From JAWKTM01 sp041399085 (GTDB lineage Bacteria > Planctomycetota > Planctomycetia > Pirellulales > Pirellulaceae), in NCBI GenBank assembly GCA_041399085.1, contig JAWKTM010000043.1, positions 1 to 60,435 on the forward strand: a stretch of DNA of 60,435 nucleotides. Direction: 5' to 3'. Every line of letters begins with the position of its first letter. The stretch's first letter is position 1. Below are positions 53,637 to 60,435 of the stretch, one piece after another. The notes beneath the pieces were generated by a model that had not been told where the DNA came from, made no database searches, and saw only the letters and a list, made by a program, of their open reading frames with translations. The position numbers and the translations under genes are program-made.

Positions 53637-55311
53637 ATGAGTAAGCAATACATTTTCACGATCGCGGACCTGATCAAAAAACACGGGCAACGCGAGGTTC
53701 TGAGCAACATTTGGCTGGCTTTCTATCCGGGCGCGAAGATCGGCGTGCTTGGACGCAACGGCTCGGGTAAGAGCTCGCTGCTGCGGATCATGGCCGGACA
53801 AGATCGCGAGTTCGACGGCGAGGCGCGGCTGACCGACGGCTTCACCCGCGGCTATTTGCCACAGGAGCCGCAGTTGAATCCCGACAAGGACGTGTGGGGA
53901 AATGTCGAGGAAGCCGTGGCCCCACGTCGCGCGATCCTGGATCGCTATAACGAAATCAGCGTCAAGCTGGCCGAGCCGCTGGACGACGATCAAATGCAGA
54001 AGCTGTGCGACGAGCTGGCTCGACTGCAAGACACGATCGAGGCCACCAACGCTTGGGAGCTGGATCACGAAATCGAAGTGGCGATGGACGTGATGAACTT
54101 GCCGCCCCGAGATGCCGACGTCACGACGCTGTCAGGCGGCGAACGGCGGCGAGTGGCTCTGTGCAAGTTGCTGCTGCAACGCCCCGACTTATTGTTGCTC
54201 GATGAACCGACGAACCACTTGGACGCCGAAGCGGTGGCTTGGCTCGAGCGGCATTTGGCCGAGTACTCGGGCACGGTCGTCGCGGTCACGCACGATCGTT
54301 ACTTCTTGGACAACGTGGCTCAATGGATTCTGGAACTGGATCGCGGTCGCGGCATTCCTTGGGAAGGCAACTACACGTCGTGGCTCGAACAGAAGCAGGC
54401 ACGATTGGAACGCGAGGAAAAGGCCAGCCAGGCTCGGCAAAAGACGTTGCAGCGTGAATTGGAATGGGTTCGCATGGCCCCGCGAGCTCGTCAGGCGAAA
54501 AACAAGGCGCGTCTGAAAGCTTACGAGCAAATGGCGACCGAACGTTTTGAAGAACGGCTGGACGAATTCGAGATTCAGATTCCGCCCGGAAAACATCTGG
54601 GCGACTTGGTGGTGGACGCGAACAACCTTACGAAAGGGTTCGGCGACCGGGTGCTGATCGACGATCTCACGTTTCGCTTGCCGCCCGGCGGTATCGTCGG
54701 CGTGATCGGTCCGAACGGCGCGGGCAAGACCACGCTGTTCCGCATGATTACCGGCAACGAAACGCCCGACAGCGGCTCATTGAAAGTCGGCCCGACGGTC
54801 GAACTGGGTTACGTGGATCAGAACCGCGACGCCTTGAAGCCCGAAGCTTCGATCTTCGAGGAGATTTCAGGCGGCCACGAAACGCTGGAGATGGGCGGTC
54901 GCAAGATCAACGCGCGGGCCTATGTCTCGCGATTCAATTTCCGCGGTTCGGATCAAGAGAAGAAGGTCGGCACGCTCTCGGGCGGCGAACGGAACCGAGT
55001 GCATCTGGCCAAGCTGCTCCGTCGCGGCTCGAACCTGTTGCTGCTCGACGAACCGACCAACGACTTGGATGTCGACACGCTTCGCGCGTTGGAAGAAGCG
55101 ATCCTGAATTACGCCGGCTGCGTGGTGGTGATCAGCCACGATCGGTGGTTCTTGATCGCGTCGCCACGCACATCTTGGCGTTCCGGAAGGCGATGGCTAC
55201 GTGCATTGGTGCGAAGGCAACTTCCAGACATATGAAGAGCAGCGGCGCGAGCGGCTTGGCATCGCCGCCGACGAACCGCATCGGTTCCGCTACAAGAAGC
55301 TGCGGCAATAG
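53637..55311 (+). pseudogene. ettA: ABC-F ATPase (EttA-like), frameshifted twice near the end
   Basis: Ribosome-associated ABC-F protein of the EttA type (energy-dependent translational throttle), 558 residues after correction. First ATPase: GVLGRNGSGKSSLLRIMAG, LSGGERRRVALCKLLLQRPD, LLLDEPTNHLDAEAV. Linker: arginine-rich LEWVRMAPRARQAKNKARL. Second ATPase: GVIGPNGAGKTTLFRMITG, LSGGERNRVHLAKLL, LLLDEPTNDLDVDTL. Near 55151 a G is missing (TTCTTGATC for TTCTTGGATC) and near 55182 a C is missing (TTCCGG for TTCCCGG). With both restored the frame runs DRVATHILAFPEGDGYVHWC to KKLRQ and TAG at 55311. No transmembrane region, consistent with a translation factor. Confidence 0.92.
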
Positions 55312-55430
55312 TGGCGTTTCAGGAACGGAGCCGATGTGGTTTGCTGGATCTTCCGGCGCGGCTCGCCGGCGAGCCAACTTTCCGCGACGGTTGACGGTCG
55401 CGCGAGAATGAATAGCTTAGACACTTTCCA

Positions 55431-55456
55431 GCCGCGTTCGACGCGGCGTTGTTTTT
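55431..55456 (+). terminator. Terminator after the ABC-F gene
   Basis: Stem GCCGCGT / ACGCGGC with the loop TCG (55431-55447), followed by GTTGTTTTT. It lies 120 bases after the corrected ABC-F stop and 32 bases before the small lysine-rich gene, so it separates the two units. Confidence 0.75.
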
Positions 55457-55487
55457 ACTCGAACGAATTCGATTGAGGTTCACAGCG

Positions 55488-55664
55488 ATGACAATCCTAC
55501 GAGTCGGAGCCACGCAACAGTACGCCGACAATTGGGAACAGGCTTTCTCAGGCAAGAAGTCCGGCGGCGCAAAGAAGGCCAGCAAGCCCGCGGCAAGCAA
55601 GAAGGCCGCCGCCTCGCCCAAGAAGACGGCGACGAAGGCCAAAAAGAAATCGGCCAAGAAGTAG
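55488..55664 (+). CDS. Small lysine-rich protein, histone-H1-like tail
   Basis: A 58-residue protein starting MTILRVGATQQYADNWEQAF, then GKKSGGAKKASKPAASKKA and a KKTATKAKKKSAKK end. The N-terminal about 25 residues could be a short folded part; the rest is basic Lys/Ala/Pro sequence like histone H1 tails, so it may bind DNA or RNA. GAGG lies about ten bases before the ATG. It converges with the WD40 gene, five bases between stops. Similar short proteins occur in planctomycetes; function unknown. Confidence 0.65.
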   Translation: MTILRVGATQQYADNWEQAFSGKKSGGAKKASKPAASKKAAASPKKTATKAKKKSAKK

Positions 55665-55669
55665 ATTGG

Positions 55670-58600
55670 CTACCGCGCGGCCGCCGGCAACTCGACGATG
55701 TATCCAATCCCGTCACCGCCGGCCACGAGCACACGCGTGCCGTCCGGCGAGTAGTTGACGAAGTTCGCCACGGTCGGCAATCGCTGGTCCAGCACCGCTT
55801 TCCCATCGGGAAAACTGCGAACCATCAAGCTGCCGCCATATCCGCACGACAGCAGACGGTTGCCCGCTTGATTGAACAGCACGCGATGAACGAAATCGCT
55901 GTGCCCATCAAACGTCGCTTGGATCGTGCCGGTCAACACGTCGAACGTCCGGATTTGCCGCTCTAAACCGGCCGTTGCCACACGGCGACCGTCGCCGTGA
56001 AATGCCACCGTATAGTTGGCTTCGCTGCCGGCCGTGATCTGCTTGAGCTGCCGCGCGCCGTTGGCGTCCCACAGCCGCACGGTCTTGTCCGCGCCGCAGG
56101 AAACCAGCAGCGCGTCGTCGGGACTGAAAGCTAACGAGTACACCGGTCCTTCGTGGCCGGTCAACGATGCGATTTGAGCGCCCGTTTCGATGTTCCACAA
56201 ACGCACCGTTTGATCGGCGCTGGCCGATGCCAAACGCTTGCCGTCCTTGGTGATCGCCACGCTATAAACCGACGCTCCGTGTCCGCCAAACGTGCGAATG
56301 GCATCCGGCGAAGCGTAAGCCCACACGCCGATCTCGCCCTGCTCGCTGGTGGCCAACATCCGCCGCCCATCGGTCGAGAACGCCGCGGCCCGACCCGGCG
56401 CGTCCGCCTGCAATTCGTACAGCAACGCCAAGTCCGCCGCGTTGTAAACACGCAGCATGCCGTCTTCGAAAGCCGCCAACAATCGCTGGTTGTCAGCGCT
56501 GTAACGAAGCGAACGAACCACGCCCGGCACCGTGAACTGAGTCATCAGTTCCGCGTTGCCCAAGTTCCACTGAGACAACTTCTGGTCGGCCGTGGCGGCG
56601 ATCAGATGGGTCCCATCGGCTCGCGCGGCCAGCGCCGTGACGCCGGCTTCAAAGCCAACGAACTCCCGCACCGATTGGCCATTGTCGACCGTCCATAACT
56701 GAATCCGATTTGCGGCGTTGGCAGTCACGGCTTGCGACGCGTTGGTGTAGTAAGCGAACTGCGTGATCGGCGACACCACAGGGGACTCGCCCTCGTTCAC
56801 CAAGTTGGTCGAAACGACCGTTCGCAGCGTCGCCAGCGTTTCGATGCGACCTTGACCGTCCGCGCCGACGGACACCAGCGTCTTGTTATCCGGCGCGAAA
56901 GCCACATCCAACGCGGCCTTCGCGTGGCCGACAAACCGCTGCAACAATCGGCCCGACACAAGTTCCCACACGCGCATGACGCCATCCTCGGCCGTCGTCG
57001 CCAGTTTCAAGTTGTCCGCGCTCACGCTAACTCCGTGAACCGCCGTTTCATGCGGAATCGACAGCACGGACTCGACGGGCTTCGCTGGATCGACAGGTTG
57101 GCCTTCCGCCGGCGGCGACACAAACGGCCAAACCGAAACTTGACCGTCCGCCGTCGCCGCGATCACGCGTGAACCGTCTCGCGCGATTGCCAAGCTTGTG
57201 ATCGCCTCCGTCGAACCAACGAACTCCCGCACCGGTTGTTCATTAACCGCGTCCGCCGCGAGGCTCCACAGGCGGATTCGCTTGTCCGTTCCGCCGCTCA
57301 GAACAAATTGTCCATCGGGCGAAACCGCGAGCGCCGCAACCGGTCCTTCATGAGCGTCGATCCGCCGTTCCAGTGACAGATTCCGAGCGCGAGCGTTGTT
57401 GTCGAAACTCGCCATGAACAGCCTGCCGCCGTCGACCGCAAACCGAACATCGCCAACCGGCGATTCAGCTTCCAGTCGTTCGAGCACCCGACCAGCAGCG
57501 TCGAATATGCGAATCGCTTGACCCGCGCCCGACACCACCAACCGCTTGCCGTCGGCCGAATAGGCCACCGCGCCGACTTCGGCCGGGTCGGGAGTGCCCG
57601 GCGCGCTGGTCGCCGCCTGCGTCGCCTTCGCCACAGCTTCCGTCCACTCGGCGGATGCGGGCTTGGATTCGGCCGGCTCAATCGTGCGGAGCAGCTTGCC
57701 ATCGGCCAGCGACCACACTTGCACACGACCCTCGCGATCGGCCGCGGCCATTTCGCTTCCGTCGGGCTTCACGGCAACCGAATGAAACGCCGCCTTGCCG
57801 CCGGGCAGCTTGCCAACCAGCTTGCCCGTCGCGTCCCAACGTTTCACTTCGGGTTCCGAGCCGACGGTGAACAGCGACTGACCATCGGGCGTGAACGCCA
57901 AATCGGTCACTTCCGCCACGTCGGCCTCGATCACGCCAAGCGCCGACACGCTCCAAATCCGAGCCGTCTTGTCCACGCCGCCGCTGACAATCGTCTTACC
58001 ATCGGACGAAACGGCGACAGCCAACGCAGCTCCTTCGTGGCCGGCGAAACGTTCCAACTCGCGTTTCGTCGCCAAGTCCCACACGCGAACGATGCCGTCG
58101 CCGCCGCTGGTCGTCAGCCGCAAACCATCGCTGCTAAACGCGACCGCGTGAACCGCTTCGGGATGCTCCCAAGCGGCGACGGGCTGCCCGTTAGCAAGCG
58201 TGAACAGCCGAGCCTGCTTGTCTAAGCATCCGACCGCCAACTTCAAACCGTCGGGCGAAACCGCGAGCGAAGTGGCGGCGTCCGTCAATCCGGCGATCGA
58301 GCTCACCGGCTTCCCATCGGCCGCGTTCCAAACGCGAACCGTCTTGTCCGCGCCGGCGGTCACCAGCGATTTACCATCCGGCGTGAATCGCACGGCCACG
58401 GCCGCTCCGTCGTGTCCGGTCAACAGACGAGCCAGCCGAATCTCGTGTCGCCGCAGCTCGTTGTTCGGGGTAAGTCCGTGGATCGACAGCGAGGCATCCG
58501 CGCCGAACGTCGCCATCCGCGAAGGCTTCTCGTCCGCCGCATGAAACTCCAGCAACCGACCTTCCACGTTCCAAACGCGAAGCCCATCGGCCGCCGAGCT

Positions 58601-60435
58601 AACGACTTGCTGGCCATCGCCGCGAAACGCGAGATGAGCGATCTCGCCAACGTGTTCGCCCGGCGTGCCGATCGCCGCTCCGGTTGCGACGGTCCACAAC
58701 TTCAACTGCTTGTCCGCGCCGGCCGAAGCGGCCATCGCTCCGTCGCTCGTCACATCCAACCAATGCACGGCCGCTCCGTGATTGATCGAGCGAACCGCGG
58801 CTCCGTCCGCCAGATTCCAAACGCGAACCGTGCCGTCGGCGGAGCCCGAGAACAGCGACGTTCCGCGAACAGCCAGACAACGAATCGCTCCGCCATGTCC
58901 GGCCAGCGAACGAATCTCGGTCGAGTCCGCCAAGTTCCATTGCTTCAGCGAATTGTCCGCGCCGCCGGAAACGACCTGCGTGGCGTCGGCGTTGAAAGCG
59001 ACCGCGGTGATCGCGGCCGCGTGGCCTTCCAGCCGAGCGATCTCGGGAAACTTTGCATCGGCCAGATTCCAAACGCGAACCGTCTTGTCCGCCGATCCCG
59101 AAGCCAACCGCTGCTGGTTGTCGCTCAACGCTAAGCTGGTCACCTCCGCATCGTGTCCCAGCAGCGTGGCCAACGTTTTACCCGTGGCCGATTCGCGAAC
59201 CACAATCGTGGGCCGGCCGTTGATCGTCGCCGCCGTCGCCGTAACTTCGCCCGAACGACTGGCGGCAGCGGCCGTGACGCTGATCGCGGCGTCTCCCGCG
59301 GCGATCGTCGCGGGCGGCTGAGTCAATCGCCACATTCGCACCGTGCCGTCTTCGCCCGCCGAAGCGATCAGCGGCTCGGTCGGATGAAACGCCAACGAAC
59401 GAATCGGTCCCGCGTGTCCTTGCAAACGCCGCGGCACGGCATCGGCCGCGATCGCTCCGTTGGCATCGACTGGCCACAGTCGAATCGCGCCGTCATCGGA
59501 ACCGGCGGCCAACCAGTTCGCGGTCGCGTTGATCGCCAGCGACGAAACCGCACCGACCGGCGCGGCGATATGCGGCGGCAACGTCTGTCGGACTTCGCCC
59601 GTCTTGGCGTCGAACAAACGCACGTTGCCATCCGCGCCGGCGGCCGCTCCCCAGTTGGCATCGGACGACAACAACACGGCTCGCACCGCCTCGCCCGCTC
59701 CTGCCACCGTCTTCGAGGCGACCGGAGGCAACTGCCACAGCTTGAGCGCCCCGTCATCGGCCGCCGTGGCCAACAACGCTTGCGACGGGTGATAGGCAAT
59801 TCCCGTTACCGCTCCGGCATGAGCGCCCAGCGTCGCCGCCAGCGAGCCATCGTTGGCGTTGACCAACCGCACGACACCGTTCGCATCGCCCGAAGCCACC
59901 TCGTTACTGTCCGGCTTGAAAGCGACCGAACGCACGGGCGCCGCGTGGCCGTCGAGTTGCCGAATCGCTTGGCCGCCAGCCGCATTCCAGAGCCGCACGG
60001 ACTTGTCCGCGGAGCCGGTCGCCAGCACTTGTCCGTTTGGACTAGTGGCGACGGCCAGCACCGGTTGCGTGTGTCCGCCGATCACGACCGGCGGTTGCGG
60101 CAACCGCCAAACGCGGACCGAACCATCCGCGCCGCTCGACACGACGCGGGCATTGTCTGGATGAGCCGCGACGCGCGTCGCCTCGCCGTCATGTCCCAAC
60201 AGCATTCCGCGATCCACTCCGTCGGCGACGTTCCAAAACTGAATCGCGCCGCTGGCCGTCGACGCGGCGACGATCTGATTGTTCGGCTGGATGGCCAGCG
60301 ACGTGACGGCTCCACGCGTTCCCGCCAGTTGCCGCACGGGCTGGCCGTTGGCGATCGAGTTCACGTGGATCGCTGGGCCTTCGCCGCCGGTGAACACCAA
60401 CTGACCGTCGCCGGTCACCGCCACGGCTCGCACGG
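55670..60435 (-). CDS. Giant WD40-repeat protein (5' end outside window)
   Basis: The reverse strand is open from the window edge to a stop at 55670, at least 1588 residues. It is made almost entirely of WD40 blades, such as SGGVDKTARIWSV, GSADKTVRVWNLAD and DGTVRMWRL, each starting GHxxxVxxLAFxPDG and ending WN/WD. About thirty blades are visible by eye, enough for several propellers. The N-terminus, where planctomycetes often place a signal peptide or cytochrome domain, lies beyond the window. WD40 propellers bind proteins; cellular location and role cannot be stated. The repeats explain the apparent DNA-level repetition here. Confidence 0.92.
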   Translation of the reverse strand, partial: VRAVAVTGDGQLVFTGGEGPAIHVNSIANGQPVRQLAGTRGAVTSLAIQPNNQIVAASTASGAIQFWNVADGVDRGMLLGHDGEATRVAAHPDNARVVSSGADGSVRVWRLPQPPVVIGGHTQPVLAVATSPNGQVLATGSADKSVRLWNAAGGQAIRQLDGHAAPVRSVAFKPDSNEVASGDANGVVRLVNANDGSLAATLGAHAGAVTGIAYHPSQALLATAADDGALKLWQLPPVASKTVAGAGEAVRAVLLSSDANWGAAAGADGNVRLFDAKTGEVRQTLPPHIAAPVGAVSSLAINATANWLAAGSDDGAIRLWPVDANGAIAADAVPRRLQGHAGPIRSLAFHPTEPLIASAGEDGTVRMWRLTQPPATIAAGDAAISVTAAAASRSGEVTATAATINGRPTIVVRESATGKTLATLLGHDAEVTSLALSDNQQRLASGSADKTVRVWNLADAKFPEIARLEGHAAAITAVAFNADATQVVSGGADNSLKQWNLADSTEIRSLAGHGGAIRCLAVRGTSLFSGSADGTVRVWNLADGAAVRSINHGAAVHWLDVTSDGAMAASAGADKQLKLWTVATGAAIGTPGEHVGEIAHLAFRGDGQQVVSSAADGLRVWNVEGRLLEFHAADEKPSRMATFGADASLSIHGLTPNNELRRHEIRLARLLTGHDGAAVAVRFTPDGKSLVTAGADKTVRVWNAADGKPVSSIAGLTDAATSLAVSPDGLKLAVGCLDKQARLFTLANGQPVAAWEHPEAVHAVAFSSDGLRLTTSGGDGIVRVWDLATKRELERFAGHEGAALAVAVSSDGKTIVSGGVDKTARIWSVSALGVIEADVAEVTDLAFTPDGQSLFTVGSEPEVKRWDATGKLVGKLPGGKAAFHSVAVKPDGSEMAAADREGRVQVWSLADGKLLRTIEPAESKPASAEWTEAVAKATQAATSAPGTPDPAEVGAVAYSADGKRLVVSGAGQAIRIFDAAGRVLERLEAESPVGDVRFAVDGGRLFMASFDNNARARNLSLERRIDAHEGPVAALAVSPDGQFVLSGGTDKRIRLWSLAADAVNEQPVREFVGSTEAITSLAIARDGSRVIAATADGQVSVWPFVSPPAEGQPVDPAKPVESVLSIPHETAVHGVSVSADNLKLATTAEDGVMRVWELVSGRLLQRFVGHAKAALDVAFAPDNKTLVSVGADGQGRIETLATLRTVVSTNLVNEGESPVVSPITQFAYYTNASQAVTANAANRIQLWTVDNGQSVREFVGFEAGVTALAARADGTHLIAATADQKLSQWNLGNAELMTQFTVPGVVRSLRYSADNQRLLAAFEDGMLRVYNAADLALLYELQADAPGRAAAFSTDGRRMLATSEQGEIGVWAYASPDAIRTFGGHGASVYSVAITKDGKRLASASADQTVRLWNIETGAQIASLTGHEGPVYSLAFSPDDALLVSCGADKTVRLWDANGARQLKQITAGSEANYTVAFHGDGRRVATAGLERQIRTFDVLTGTIQATFDGHSDFVHRVLFNQAGNRLLSCGYGGSLMVRSFPDGKAVLDQRLPTVANFVNYSPDGTRVLVAGGDGIGYIVELPAAAR

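Noticed and set aside
55670..60435. DNA-level repeats suggesting a repeat array
   Set aside because: They are the codons of WD40 blades, so the repetition is explained by protein structure.

Overview
This 60.4 kb window looks like a chromosome segment of a planctomycete, probably a Pirellulales relative. The reasons are a prepilin-like DUF1559 protein followed by a small lipoprotein, a Tat-exported DUF1501 protein, PQQ/WD40-propeller proteins, a sigma factor with a long helix-turn-helix (HTH) N-terminus, a TolQR operon with TPR proteins, and a planctomycete-type (PVM) bacterial microcompartment (BMC). Taxonomy is inferred from gene content only.

Layout. 1-4.6 kb: end of an N-acyl-D-amino-acid deacylase, a lipoprotein, a DUF1559 protein, repeat-rich spacers and a TPR membrane protein. 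4.9-11.4 kb: a small unknown, an acyl-CoA synthetase, a 938-residue exported unknown, nadD and purN. 11.6-20.8 kb: the BMC operon. 20.8-31.6 kb: inositol-phosphate synthase, an aspartate/tyrosine-type aminotransferase, two PQQ-propeller proteins, a sigma factor, an HTH-receiver protein, and a coupled oxidoreductase/isomerase pair. 31.7-38.0 kb: ExbD-ExbD-TolQ-TPR-TPR operon. 38.3-44.3 kb: ECF sigma factor, its VWA membrane partner, and a large VWA protein. 44.3-51.5 kb: HNH remnant and partner, a phosphatase-cytochrome lipoprotein, argG, a diguanylate cyclase, a glycosyltransferase, DUF1501 and GroES. 51.6-60.4 kb: guaA, an ABC-F ATPase, a lysine-rich small protein and a giant WD40 protein running off the window.

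The main system is the BMC: DeoR regulator in one frame with PduL, BMC-H, BMC-H, acetate kinase, BMC-P, CoA-acylating aldehyde dehydrogenase, BMC-P, an unknown protein with an encapsulation-like helix, BMC-P, class II aldolase with a C-terminal encapsulation-like helix, and an LDH/MDH-family enzyme. By analogy with the published planctomycete fucose/rhamnose BMC, the aldolase would make lactaldehyde, which is oxidised to lactyl-CoA, converted to lactyl-phosphate and then lactate plus ATP. The system type is known. Less usual here are the DeoR-PduL continuous frame, the unknown cargo candidate, and the malate-type specificity residue of the last enzyme.

A caution: four well-conserved genes (oxidoreductase, VWA protein, guaA, ABC-F) are broken by six single-base indels in short homopolymers. 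In each case, undoing them restores one clean frame of normal length. This suggests residual sequencing or assembly errors, so any apparent fusion or truncation, including DeoR-PduL, should be read with that in mind.
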